64,000 bases of DNA from Miltoncostaea sp050250915 (GCA_050250915.1 JBFWNT010000007.1:62001-126000); one strand, 5' to 3'. Shown: positions 40,699-49,064, counted from the first letter of the stretch. The notes: generated by a model not told the origin, from the sequence alone. Translations and numbers: made by a program.

Positions 40699-41632
40699 CG
40701 TCACCGCGCCCGCCGCCACCGCGGATCACCTCCTGCTGTTCAACAGGGACGAGTTCCACGCCCTGAACCTGCGGCCCGGGCAGCGGGTGGTGCGGGTCGA
40801 CCACCACGACGAGGGCCGGCTGGTGGGCTCGCTGGTGGGGGTCCGCGACGGCGACGTCGTGACCTGCGGTCACAGCGCCCCGTTCGGCGGCCCCGACTTC
40901 GTCCGCGAGGCCGAGACCGCCGCCAACGTGGTCGCGCTCGTCGTCCGCGCGGTCGCGGAGATGGAGGCCGACGGCGTCCGCGAGATCCGGCTGAAGGCCC
41001 GCCCGGCGTTCTACTCCGGATCCGAGACGGCGGTGCAGTTCGCGCTGCTCAACCACGGGTTCCGCGTGGAGTCGTGCGAGCTGAGCTTCCACATCGACCT
41101 GGAGCCGCTCGACGGCATCGACGCCTACGTCGCCGGCCTGCGCTCGCCCGCCCGGCGTGCCCTGCGCCACGGCCTGGGCGAGCCGTTCGCCCTGCGCGAG
41201 GCCGAGCCCGGGGACGACGCGCTGTGGGACGCCGGCCACGACCTGCTGGCCGCGAACCGCGCCGCCAAGGGGCGCCGCCTGGCGCTCGACGCCGGCTACG
41301 TCCGCGCCGTCCGCGACGCGTTCCCCGGCCGCATCCGGATGGCGGTGCTGGAGCACGCCGGCCGGCCCTGCGCCGCCGCCCTGACCTACCGGGTGCTGCC
41401 CGGCCGCGAGCTGGTCGTCTACTGGGGCGACGCCGGCCACGACCTGCCCCGCTCGCCGATGAACGTGCTGGCCCACGCGATGGTGGCGCGGGCGATGGGG
41501 GAGGGCGTGCGGAGCCTGGACATCGGGCCCTCGAGCATCGCCGGCGTGCCCGACCAGGGGCTCATCCAGTTCAAGCGCAGCGTCGGGGCCCGCGAGCGCC
41601 TTCGCCTGGACCTGGTGCGGGAGGCGACGTGA
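40691..41632 (+). CDS. GNAT/FemAB-like acyltransferase
   Basis: A 313-residue protein with two acyltransferase-like halves. The C-terminal half shows AVLEHAGRPCAAALTYRVLPGRELVVYWGD and SLDIGPSSIAGVPDQGLIQFKRSVG, the pattern of FemAB/BioF2-like enzymes. It occupies the place of the hexapeptide acetyltransferase FdtC/QdtC, so it may N-acylate the 3-amino sugar. Overlaps fdtB by 8 bases. The acyl donor is unknown. Confidence 0.75.
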   Translation: MPDVTAPAATADHLLLFNRDEFHALNLRPGQRVVRVDHHDEGRLVGSLVGVRDGDVVTCGHSAPFGGPDFVREAETAANVVALVVRAVAEMEADGVREIRLKARPAFYSGSETAVQFALLNHGFRVESCELSFHIDLEPLDGIDAYVAGLRSPARRALRHGLGEPFALREAEPGDDALWDAGHDLLAANRAAKGRRLALDAGYVRAVRDAFPGRIRMAVLEHAGRPCAAALTYRVLPGRELVVYWGDAGHDLPRSPMNVLAHAMVARAMGEGVRSLDIGPSSIAGVPDQGLIQFKRSVGARERLRLDLVREAT

Positions 41633-42348
41633 GCAGCGCCGCCGGCGCCGACTACTCGGCGATCTACGACCCCGACACCGACTTCGACGCCCGGTACACC
41701 ATGGCGACGGTGCGGCGGATCGCGGAGCGGGTGGCCCCGGGCGACCGCGTCCTGGAGCTCGGCTGCGCCACGGGCCTGATGACCGCGCACCTGGCCGGCC
41801 AGGGCGCCCGCGTGACCGGCGTCGACCGCTCCGGCGTCTACCTGGACCGCGCCCGCGCGCGCCTGGGCGACCGGGCCACGTTCATCGAGGCGGGCCTGGA
41901 TGAACCGGGCTGGGAGGCGCTGACCGGCGGCGGCTTCGACCACGTGCTCCTGTGCAACCTCATCCACGAGCTGCCGGACCCCGCGGACCTGCTCACGCGG
42001 GCCGCCGCGCTGCTGGCGCCCGACGGGCTCGTGCACCTCTCCCTCCAGAACCCCGACTCCATCCACCGCCTGGTGGCGGTCGAGATGGGGCTCATCGACG
42101 ACGTCCGCGAGGTGTCCGCCCGCGGCGACCGCTTCGGCACCCTCGGGCTGTGGGGGGTGGACGACCTGGCGCGGCTCGCCCGCGAGGCCGGCCTGGGCGT
42201 GGTGGCGTGGGAGGGCGTGATGCTGAAGCCGCTGCCCAACGGCATGATGGCCGAGCTGCCCCCGGAGGTGCTGGACGGGTTCGAGCGCGTCGCGCGGCAC
42301 CTCCCCGCCCACTGCGCGATGAACCTGCTCGTCCTGGCGCGGGGGTGA
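41629..42348 (+). CDS. Class I SAM-dependent methyltransferase 1 of the sugar operon
   Basis: 239 residues with the SAM site RVLELGCATGLMTAHLAGQGARVTGVDRS (residues about 35-63), FDHVLLCNLIHELPDPADLL and the C-terminal LKPLPNGMMAELPPEVLDGFERV. The C-terminal PNGMMxxxPPEVLD segment also occurs, slightly changed, in the methyltransferase at 43727, so the two are paralogues. A role in O- or N-methylating the sugar or the flagellin is likely from context. Confidence 0.85.
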   Translation: MSSAAGADYSAIYDPDTDFDARYTMATVRRIAERVAPGDRVLELGCATGLMTAHLAGQGARVTGVDRSGVYLDRARARLGDRATFIEAGLDEPGWEALTGGGFDHVLLCNLIHELPDPADLLTRAAALLAPDGLVHLSLQNPDSIHRLVAVEMGLIDDVREVSARGDRFGTLGLWGVDDLARLAREAGLGVVAWEGVMLKPLPNGMMAELPPEVLDGFERVARHLPAHCAMNLLVLARG

Positions 42349-43730
42349 GCGTGGCACGCGCGCCGCTCACCGTCGTCGGCGGCTCGATCGCCGCGCTGGT
42401 CGCGGCCGACGCGCGCCTGCGCCGCGGCGGCGCGGTCGACCTGTTGCTGCCCCGCACGGGCGTGGCGGGCGGCTTTGCGCCGATCGAGGTGAAGGGCCGC
42501 CGCCTGGGCCTGGGCGTGCGCCTGCTGGAGATCGACCGGGAGGACGCCGCCGCGCCACCGCCGCTGGCCGACTACGTCGCCGGCCCGTCCGGCCACGTCC
42601 CCTTCGTGCGCACCCTGGCGGAGTGGACCCGCGAGCTGGCGGGCGACGGCCTGCGCGAGGCGGACGGCCTGGCCATGGTGGTCGACGGCCGCCTGGCCGA
42701 CGACATCTACTTCACGGTCGACCTGGACGGCCTGCGCGCCGCGCTGCCCGCCGCCGAGGCCGACCGCACCGCCGCCGAGGCCGCGCACGCGCGCCGCCTG
42801 GACGGCGACGCCGGCGTGCTGGGCGCGGGCCACGACCTGGGGGCGTTGTCGCTGGACGACGCCTCGCGCCGTAACCACGGCGCCGCCTTCCACGAGCGCT
42901 TCATCGCCGCCATGTGCCGCAAGATCCACCCCGGCGGCGCCGCGGCCGTACCGGCCGCCCTGCGGCGCAAGGTCTGGATGCCGCTCTTCCACCCGCGCAC
43001 GCTCGAGGCCGCCGCCGCGGGGCGCCCCACCGGCTACCGGCCGCACCGGCCCTTCCACACGGTGGAGCCCGGCGGCGTCGGGGCACTGGTCACCGCCCTG
43101 CTCGCCAGGATCCACGCCGCCCCCCGCGCCCGAGTCGTCGAGGCCGGCCGCCTCCTGGAGGCGACGCCGGTCCCCTCCGGCCAGGTGCAATTGAGATTCG
43201 AGAGTCTCAATTGCACCGTGGGGAGGCCCGTCCTCGGCACGAGCCCGGCCGAGCTGTTCGCGGCCGTCGGCGCGGGGTACGACGCGCCTCGCCTGCCGAT
43301 GTCGATCGCGTGGGCCGAGGTGGACGAGCGCGACGTGCTCGCCCTGCCCGCGCTGGTGCACGTGCCCGACCCCGGGATCGACGCGTTCCGCATCAGCCCC
43401 GGAGACCCGCCCGCCCCCGGCCGGCACGCCCTGACGCTGGAGATGCGCCACGACCTGCCCGCCGACCACGTGGCCGACGCGGTGCGGCGCGCGGTGGTCG
43501 CGACGGGGCTCGTCCGCGAGGGCGCCCCGGTCGAGGTCGTCCACCACCTGGCCGGCCCCGCGATGCCCGATCCCGGCCCCGCCGCGCAGGCCGCGTTCGC
43601 CGCGGCGCGCGCGCGGCTCAATGACGCCCACCTGGATGCCGAGGTGGTGGGCGGCGCCGCCGCGTTCGGCGCCGACTCGTTCAACGAGCAGGTGATCCAG
43701 GGCCTGCGGGCCGAGGAGGCCACCCGATGA
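42345..43730 (+). CDS. Rossmann-fold oxidoreductase-like protein
   Basis: 461 residues. The N-terminus LTVVGGSIAALVAADARLRRGG is a degenerate dinucleotide-binding motif, followed by GVAGGFAPIEVKGRRLGLGVRLLE, reminiscent of FAD-dependent UDP-galactopyranose mutases and amine oxidases. A later RPFHTVEPGGVGALVTALLARI fits that fold. The cofactor and reaction are not certain. An AT-rich palindrome interrupts the gene at 43184-43217 in frame. Its place between the two methyltransferases suggests a sugar-modifying role. Confidence 0.65.
   Translation: MSVARAPLTVVGGSIAALVAADARLRRGGAVDLLLPRTGVAGGFAPIEVKGRRLGLGVRLLEIDREDAAAPPPLADYVAGPSGHVPFVRTLAEWTRELAGDGLREADGLAMVVDGRLADDIYFTVDLDGLRAALPAAEADRTAAEAAHARRLDGDAGVLGAGHDLGALSLDDASRRNHGAAFHERFIAAMCRKIHPGGAAAVPAALRRKVWMPLFHPRTLEAAAAGRPTGYRPHRPFHTVEPGGVGALVTALLARIHAAPRARVVEAGRLLEATPVPSGQVQLRFESLNCTVGRPVLGTSPAELFAAVGAGYDAPRLPMSIAWAEVDERDVLALPALVHVPDPGIDAFRISPGDPPAPGRHALTLEMRHDLPADHVADAVRRAVVATGLVREGAPVEVVHHLAGPAMPDPGPAAQAAFAAARARLNDAHLDAEVVGGAAAFGADSFNEQVIQGLRAEEATR
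43184..43217. repeat. AT-rich 34-base palindrome inside a coding region
   Basis: GGTGCAATTGAGA and its exact reverse complement flank TTCGAGAG. Read in frame it forces codons rarely used here (CAA, TTG, AGA, AGT, AAT). The surrounding gene is very GC-rich. Confidence 0.9.
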
Positions 43731-44458
43731 CCCTCACCCCCGAGGCGCTCGACCGCTATGCGCGCGACTACTACCTGAGCGACGAGGTCGCCGACATCGA
43801 CATCGAGGAGCGCGCCCAGCGGCTCAGCGCCCCCACGGTGGCGGCCCAGGTGCGCGACGCCCGCCGCGTGATCGACATGGGGTACGGGACGGGGGAGATG
43901 GCCCGCGAGCTGCTCGGCCGCGGCATCGCCGCCGAGGTGGTGGAGGGCTCGCCGCTCCTCGCCGCCCAGGCCCGCGAGCGCCACCCCGGCCTCGCGGTCC
44001 ACGAGGCGATGTTCGAGTCGTTCGCCCCCGGCCCGGTGTACGACGCCGTCCTGGCGCTCCACGTGATGGAGCACGTCGACCGCCCCCGCGACCTGATGGC
44101 CCACGTCCGCTCGTGGCTGCGCCCCGGCGGCGCCGTCGTGGTGGTGGTGCCCAACCGCGAGTCGCTGCACCGGCGCCTCGCGGTGCGGATGGGGATCCAG
44201 GAGCGGCTGGACGACCTCTCGCCCCGCGACCACCTGGTGGGGCACCTGCGGGTGTACGGCCTCGACACGCTCCAGGCCGACCTGGAGGGAGCGGGCTTCC
44301 GGGTGGACGAGCGCTTCGGGTTCACCCTCAAGACGGTCCCGAACTCGATGATGCTCGACTGGCCGCCGGAGCTGCTCGACGCCCTCACGGCGATCAGCCC
44401 GGAGCTCCCGCCGCAGATGTGCGCCAACATCGGCATCCGGGCGGTCGCGGCGACATGA
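43727..44458 (+). CDS. Class I SAM-dependent methyltransferase 2 of the sugar operon
   Basis: 243 residues. SAM site RRVIDMGYGTGEMARELLGRGIAAEVVEGSP, motif IV YDAVLALHVMEHVDRPRDLMAHV, and FTLKTVPNSMMLDWPPELLDAL near the C-terminus. The first 25 residues (LDRYARDYYLSDEVADIDIEERAQRL) resemble methyltransferases of sugar and glycan clusters. Coupled by 4-base overlaps on both sides. Target unknown. Confidence 0.85.
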   Translation: MTLTPEALDRYARDYYLSDEVADIDIEERAQRLSAPTVAAQVRDARRVIDMGYGTGEMARELLGRGIAAEVVEGSPLLAAQARERHPGLAVHEAMFESFAPGPVYDAVLALHVMEHVDRPRDLMAHVRSWLRPGGAVVVVVPNRESLHRRLAVRMGIQERLDDLSPRDHLVGHLRVYGLDTLQADLEGAGFRVDERFGFTLKTVPNSMMLDWPPELLDALTAISPELPPQMCANIGIRAVAAT

Positions 44459-46419
44459 CGGGCCTGCCGCGGGTGGCCTCCGCGGGGGCGGTGCTCGCCG
44501 ACATGGAGCGCCGGATCACCGGGCTCACCGCCGCCGGCGACGACGCCCTGGCCGCCGCGTGGGCGCAGGTGGCCGCCGACTTCGCGTGGAACACGCCGCC
44601 CGGGGTGCTCGCGAGTCCGGCGATCGACGACGCCCTCCAGGCCATCGGTCTGCGGCAGGTGCCGCGCGGCTCCCGCGTCCCGCGCGCCGGCGGGCCGGAG
44701 CGGGTGCTGCACGTCATCACCGAGTGCGCCGCCGTCGGCGGCCACTCGCGCATGGCGTGGCGCTGGATCGAGCGCGACGAGGAGCGGCGGCCGACGCTCG
44801 CGCTCACCCGCCACCGGGCCGAGGTGCCCGCGCCGCTGGCCCGGGCCCTGGCCGTCCGCGGCGGGGAGGCGGTCCCCGTGCTGGGCCACGACCTGATCGA
44901 CCGCGCCCGCGTCCTCGGCCGCCTGGTGGACGCCCACGACCTGGTGGTGCTCCACATCCACCCGATGGAGGTGGCGGCGTCGATCGCGCTGGCCGACCGC
45001 CACGGCCGACCGCCGGTGCTGCTGGTGAACCACGCCGACCACTGCTTCTGGCTGGCCCCGCGCGTGCCGGACGTGGTGCTGAGCAGCCGTCCCGCCGCCG
45101 CCCGCCTCTGCATCACGCGCCGGGGCGTCCACCCGGAGCGCTCCGCCCAGCTGCCGGTGCCCGCCGAGCCCGCCGCCGCGCCGCCGCCCCGCGACGCGGC
45201 GCGGCGGGCCCTGGGCCTCGGCGACGGCGCCGTCGTCATGGTCGCGATGGCCTCCGCCTACAAGCTCGCCGCGATCGACGACATCGGCTTCGCCGACCTC
45301 GTGGAGCCCGCCCTGGACGCGATCCCGGAGGCGACGGTGCTGGTGGTGGGGCCCGACGACGAGGGTCCGTGGGCCGAGGCCCGCGTCCGCACCGGCGGGC
45401 GCCTGCGCGCCCTCGGCCGGCTGGACGACCCGTCCGGTGTCCTCGCCGCCGCCGACGTGTTCCTGGACGCGTACCCCTGCTCGTCGCTCACGGCCGCCCT
45501 GGAGGCCGCGGCGCTCGGCATCCCGATGGTCTCGTACGCCCCGCCCCGCCCGCAGGCGGCCACCTACGACATCGACGAGCCCGCCCTGGCGGGCGTCCAC
45601 GTGGTGGCGCGGACCCCCGAGGCGCACCTGGCCGCGCTGCGCCGCCTGGCCGCCGACCCGGCCGCCCGCGCCGACCTGGGCGCCCGCACCGCCGCCGCCG
45701 CGGCGGCGCTGCACGACCGCGACCGCTGGCGCGCCGGCCTGGAGGACGCCTACCGCCGCGCCCGCGCCGCCGCCGTCGCCGGCCCCCTGGCGGGCCGCCC
45801 GCCCGTCGCCGACGCCGGCACCGCCCACGAGGACGCGTTCCTGGACGCCCTCCACGCGGCGTCCGGGCTCACGCTGAGCCCCGCGGGGGCGCTGCTGCGC
45901 AACGGCGACGCCTTCCCGTGCGACCCGCGGCGCGGCCTGTCGGTGGTGGTCCACTGCCGCGACGACGCCGAGGGGCTCATGCGGGCGCTCGGCTCCGCCG
46001 TGGAGACGTGCGCGGAGCTGGACGAGGTCGAGGCCATCGTGATCGACGACGCCTCCGGCCCGGCGACAGCCGAGGTCATCGACGGGCTCCGCGGCGACGT
46101 GCGCGTGGTCCGGAACGCCGTCCCGGTGGGGCCGCAGGGGTCGTTCGCCGCCGCCCTGGCCGTGGCGGAGGGGCAGGCGGCGCTGCTCATGACGAGCGAC
46201 GTGGTGCTGCTGCCCGGCTGGCTCGACCCCCTGGCCGAGGCGCTCGCCCGTCCCGGCGTGAGCGGCGCCGCGCCCACGGTGCTCCGCGGCACGGGTCGCG
46301 AGGTGTGCGTCCTGACCTCCGTCGCGTCGGCCCGCGCCGGCGCCGCCGTGGTCGCCCTGTCCGTCCCCGACTCGGCGGTGCGCGCGGCGCCCGCCGGCGC
46401 CATGGAGGCCGTCGCATGA
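44455..46419 (+). CDS. Two-domain glycosyltransferase (GT-B plus GT2-like)
   Basis: 654 residues. Residues about 80-440 form a GT-B enzyme (VLHVITECAAVGGHSRMAWRWI, AMASAYKLAAIDDIGFADLV, LDAYPCSSLTAALEAAALGIPMVSY). After a linker, residues about 490-650 resemble a GT2 domain (LSVVVHCRDDAEGLMRALGSAV, EAIVIDDASG, LLMTSDVVLLPGWLDPL), but the DxD metal site is not clearly kept (TSDVV). It may add two sugars or use the GT2 part only for binding. Seventh gene of the fdtA operon. Confidence 0.8.
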   Translation: MTGLPRVASAGAVLADMERRITGLTAAGDDALAAAWAQVAADFAWNTPPGVLASPAIDDALQAIGLRQVPRGSRVPRAGGPERVLHVITECAAVGGHSRMAWRWIERDEERRPTLALTRHRAEVPAPLARALAVRGGEAVPVLGHDLIDRARVLGRLVDAHDLVVLHIHPMEVAASIALADRHGRPPVLLVNHADHCFWLAPRVPDVVLSSRPAAARLCITRRGVHPERSAQLPVPAEPAAAPPPRDAARRALGLGDGAVVMVAMASAYKLAAIDDIGFADLVEPALDAIPEATVLVVGPDDEGPWAEARVRTGGRLRALGRLDDPSGVLAAADVFLDAYPCSSLTAALEAAALGIPMVSYAPPRPQAATYDIDEPALAGVHVVARTPEAHLAALRRLAADPAARADLGARTAAAAAALHDRDRWRAGLEDAYRRARAAAVAGPLAGRPPVADAGTAHEDAFLDALHAASGLTLSPAGALLRNGDAFPCDPRRGLSVVVHCRDDAEGLMRALGSAVETCAELDEVEAIVIDDASGPATAEVIDGLRGDVRVVRNAVPVGPQGSFAAALAVAEGQAALLMTSDVVLLPGWLDPLAEALARPGVSGAAPTVLRGTGREVCVLTSVASARAGAAVVALSVPDSAVRAAPAGAMEAVA

Positions 46420-47669
46420 TGAACGCCTGCACGATCGTGGCCCGCAACTACCTGGCCCAGGCGTCCGCCCTGGCGGACTCCTTCGTGGAGGCGAACCCCG
46501 AGGGGCAGTTCACCATCTTCGCCATCGACCTCGGCGACGAGCGCATCGGGTCGGACGACCCGCGCGTGCGCGTCGTGGGGCCGGAGGGCGCCGGCTTCGA
46601 CCCCGACGAGTTCCACCGGATGGCGGCGATCTACGACGTCGTGGAGCTCGCGACCGCCGTGAAGCCGTTCCTGCTGCGCCATCTGCTCCACGAGGGCGGG
46701 GAGCCCGTGGTGTACCTCGACCCGGACATCCTGGTGTTCCTGCCGCTCGACGGGATCGAGCGGCTGGCCCGCGAGCACGACATCGTGCTGACGCCCCACA
46801 CCTCCGTGCCGCTATCGGACGACGGCTTCCCGCCGGGCGAGGTGGCGTTCCTGGAGGCCGGCGTCTTCAACCTCGGCTTCATCGCCGTGGGCGCCGGGGC
46901 CGTGCCGTTCCTGGACTGGTGGGCCGAGCGCCTGTCGCGCCGCTGCCTGGTGGCCACCCAGCAGCACCTGTTCGTCGACCAGAAGTGGATCGACCTGGTG
47001 CCCTGCTACTTCCGCCACTTCGTGCTCCGCGACCCCGCGGTGAACGTGGCGTACTGGAACCTGCCGGTGCGGACGCTGGAGCAGCGCGGCGGGGAGTGGT
47101 TCGTCGACGGCGAGCCGCTCGTGTTCTTCCACTTCAGCGGCTACGACTCCGCCAAGCCCCACCTCCTCAGCAAGTACCAGGGCGGGAACCCGCGGATCCG
47201 GCTCGACGAGCACCCGGCGCTCCAGGCGATCTGCGACATGTACGCCGCCCGCCTGGAGGAGCGCGGCCACTCCGAGCTGCGCCGCTCCGGCTACGGGTTC
47301 GCCGAGCTGCCCTCCGGGATGCCGCTGGACGCACGCACCCGCGGCGTCTACCGGCGCGCCCTGGTGGCGTGCGAGACGGCCGGCGCGGCCCTGCCGCCCA
47401 ACCCGTTCGGCCCCGGCGGCGACGCCGAGTTCATCGACTGGCTCGGCTCGCCGGCGGGCGACCCGGCCGACTGGGGCGGCCTGTCCGTGCTCGGCGCGTC
47501 CGCCTGGCTCACCGAGCCGGGCGTACGCGACGCGTTCCCGCGGGTCCCCGGCCCGGACGCCGACCGCCTCCTCGAGTGGCTCGAGGAGGGCGGCGCGCGT
47601 CAGATGGGGATGGCCACGTGGCTGTGCCGCGGCCGGGTGGGGGGCGAGGCGGTGTCCGCCCCCCGGTAG
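46416..47669 (+). CDS. GT8-like glycosyltransferase
   Basis: 417 residues. The N-terminal GT-A fold shows ACTIVARNYLAQASALADSFVE, KPFLLRHLL, the metal-binding VVYLDPDILVF (DPD), FLEAGVFNLGFIAVG and FHFSGYD. A helical C-terminal region of about 150 residues follows (RRALVACETAGAALPPNPFGPGG). This architecture occurs in polysaccharide and protein glycosylation clusters. Last gene of the operon; it converges with the gene at 47676 with only 6 bases between stops. Confidence 0.85.
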   Translation: MMNACTIVARNYLAQASALADSFVEANPEGQFTIFAIDLGDERIGSDDPRVRVVGPEGAGFDPDEFHRMAAIYDVVELATAVKPFLLRHLLHEGGEPVVYLDPDILVFLPLDGIERLAREHDIVLTPHTSVPLSDDGFPPGEVAFLEAGVFNLGFIAVGAGAVPFLDWWAERLSRRCLVATQQHLFVDQKWIDLVPCYFRHFVLRDPAVNVAYWNLPVRTLEQRGGEWFVDGEPLVFFHFSGYDSAKPHLLSKYQGGNPRIRLDEHPALQAICDMYAARLEERGHSELRRSGYGFAELPSGMPLDARTRGVYRRALVACETAGAALPPNPFGPGGDAEFIDWLGSPAGDPADWGGLSVLGASAWLTEPGVRDAFPRVPGPDADRLLEWLEEGGARQMGMATWLCRGRVGGEAVSAPR

Positions 47670-47675
47670 GGGTTC

Positions 47676-47912
47676 CTAGGCGGCGGTCAGGGCCCGCTCG
47701 GCGAGCGACTCCAGCGGCTCGGAGCGGCCGCTGACGTTCCAGAGCACCGTGCAGAGGGTGTCGAAGCGCACGCGGTCGTCGTTGCGCATCGCCTTGGTCT
47801 TCTTCCTCGCCTTGCCCTCGTCCGTGATGTAGGTGTCGAGGAGCAACTCACGACGCGCCTCGTCCAGCATCCACCGGACGGTGTCGAGGGGGTCGTAGGC
47901 GGGGTTGGTCAT
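47676..47912 (-). CDS. Small hypothetical protein, 78 residues
   Basis: No family recognised. The protein is highly charged and helical (YDPLDTVRWMLDEARRELLLD, GKARKKTKAMRNDDRVRFDTLCTVLW). ATG at 47912 has GGAGA upstream. It lies 52 bases downstream of rpoZ on the same strand, so it is probably co-transcribed with it. It is not a recognisable FlgM despite similar size and position. Confidence 0.6.
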   Translation of the reverse strand: MTNPAYDPLDTVRWMLDEARRELLLDTYITDEGKARKKTKAMRNDDRVRFDTLCTVLWNVSGRSEPLESLAERALTAA

Positions 47913-47964
47913 CGGCGTCTCCGTTGGGTGGTGTGACGGCGTCCGGGAGCGCCCTGCGGGTGAA

Positions 47965-48528
47965 TCAGACCTCGTCCTCGTCGTCATCGTCGTCGTCGGG
48001 CTCCTCGACGTCCTCGAGGGAGATCTCCTCGACCTCGTCGTCGGCCAGGGCGACGGCCGGAGCCGCCTCCTCCTCGGGCTCGCTCTCGTCCTCCTCGTCG
48101 TCCGCGGAGGCGGCCTCGGTGTCGGTGGCCTCGCCCTCGAGCACCTGCGCCAGCGCGGGCGTGAGGTTGGCGCCGTCGTCGTCCCCGTCGCCCACGACGT
48201 CGTCGTCGTCGCCGAGGGTCTCGATGAGCAGCGGGTCGGTCTCCATGTCCTCCAGCTCCATGAGCTGGGTCTCGTCGGCGGTGCCCTCCGGGTCCCAGCG
48301 GACCTTCACCTCGCCGTCCAGGATCTCGGCCTCGGCGAGCGCGACGGGGTCGCGCGAGGTGAGCTCGCCCGGCGCGGGCGGCGGCGCGGCCTCGGCGCGC
48401 AGCTCCGCCGGGTCGGCGGTGAGCCACAGCGTGATCTGGCGAGCACGCTTGGCGACGGCGTGGACCAGCGCATACCGCGATCCATCCACGTGCTGGAGCG
48501 ACTGGTCCAAGCGACGTCCGTACAGCAT
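47965..48528 (-). CDS. rpoZ: RNA polymerase omega subunit with long acidic C-terminal tail
   Basis: The first 90 residues match omega: LYGRRLDQSLQHVDGSRYALVHAVAKRARQI, then RDPVALAEAEILDGEVKV. Omega binds beta' and helps assemble RNA polymerase. Residues about 95-187 are an added tail, very rich in Asp and Glu (EDMETDPLLIETLGDDDDVV, ending in DDDDDDEDEV). ATG at 48528 has GGGGAGGT at the right distance; longer starts upstream lack one. It is divergent from csrA and within the flagellar region, an unusual place for rpoZ, which is normally near gmk. A second omega gene elsewhere is possible. Confidence 0.8.
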   Translation of the reverse strand: MLYGRRLDQSLQHVDGSRYALVHAVAKRARQITLWLTADPAELRAEAAPPPAPGELTSRDPVALAEAEILDGEVKVRWDPEGTADETQLMELEDMETDPLLIETLGDDDDVVGDGDDDGANLTPALAQVLEGEATDTEAASADDEEDESEPEEEAAPAVALADDEVEEISLEDVEEPDDDDDDEDEV

Positions 48529-48636
48529 CCGACCTCCCCGGCGGTTCATGGCAAGCAACGGCGCGACCGGACATACTAGCGCCAACGCGGATGTGCTCTC
48601 ACCCGACCCGCGTAACGGCGCAAGGAGGCCTCCTGG

Positions 48637-48882
48637 ATGCTGGTGCTCACCCGCAAGGCCAACCAGAGCATCATGATCGGCGACACCATCGAGGTGTCGG
48701 TGCTCTCTGTGCTCGGAGAGAAGGTCCGCCTGGGGATCCAGGCGCCGCGCGACGTGCCCGTCTTCCGCAAGGAGGTCTTCCTGGAGATCCAGGCGCAGAA
48801 CCTCGAGGCGGCGGAGTCGAGCAAGGAGGCGCTCGACCAGGCACTCGGGATGATGGGCGAGGCGGAGGACGGCCGGAGCTAG
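48637..48882 (+). CDS. csrA: Carbon storage regulator CsrA
   Basis: Small dimeric RNA-binding translational repressor. The 81 residues show MLVLTRKANQSIMIGDTIEVSVL, GEKVRLGIQAPRDVPVFRKEVFLEI and an extended C-terminal helix as in Bacillus CsrA, the part that FliW contacts. A strong ribosome site (AAGGAGG) precedes the ATG and is part of an AGGAGGCCTCCT palindrome. Divergent from rpoZ; a CATACT sequence at about 48570 may be the -10. It is followed by a terminator hairpin and then fliC2. Confidence 0.95.
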   Translation: MLVLTRKANQSIMIGDTIEVSVLSVLGEKVRLGIQAPRDVPVFRKEVFLEIQAQNLEAAESSKEALDQALGMMGEAEDGRS

Positions 48883-48896
48883 GGCGCGAGGCGCCC
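48882..48896 (+). terminator. Terminator hairpin overlapping the csrA stop
   Basis: GGGCGC-GAG-GCGCCC, a perfect 6-base stem that starts at the last base of the csrA stop codon and precedes the fliC2 promoter. Confidence 0.5.
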
Positions 48897-48923
48897 GAAC
48901 CAGTACGAATCTCTACCCGGGGC

Positions 48924-48951
48924 TCAAGCGAGCCCACGCCAGCGCCGATGA
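48924..48951 (+). promoter_or_regulatory. Sigma-28-like promoter of flagellin fliC2
   Basis: TCAAG, 16 bases, then CCGATGA preceded by CG. It predicts a leader of about 105 bases before fliC2. Confidence 0.78.
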
Positions 48952-48967
48952 CCATGCCGAGCGCGTA

Positions 48968-48982
48968 GGACCAGGACGGTCC
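48968..48982 (+). promoter_or_regulatory. Leader hairpin with GGA loop, candidate CsrA site in fliC2 mRNA
   Basis: GGACC-AGGAC-GGTCC: a 5-base stem with GGA in the loop, close to the first transcribed bases. A second GGA-rich site (TCAAGGAGGAATC) covers the ribosome site before the ATG. This is the two-site layout known from B. subtilis hag. Confidence 0.55.
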
Positions 48983-49064
48983 CACGCGACATCGCGCCAG
49001 TCTCCGCACGGACGCGGACCCGGGGCGGTGTTTCGTCCAGACGACCTGGATTCAAGGAGGAATC

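Noticed and set aside
47676..47912. The 78-residue gene as FlgM
   Set aside because: Size and neighbourhood fit, but the helical FlgM C-terminal pattern and the Ser/Asp-rich linker are absent.
48624..48640. Palindrome AGGAGGCCTCCT at the csrA ribosome site as a translational switch
   Set aside because: The dyad has no loop, so it cannot fold as a hairpin on itself; chance symmetry around a strong ribosome site is enough.
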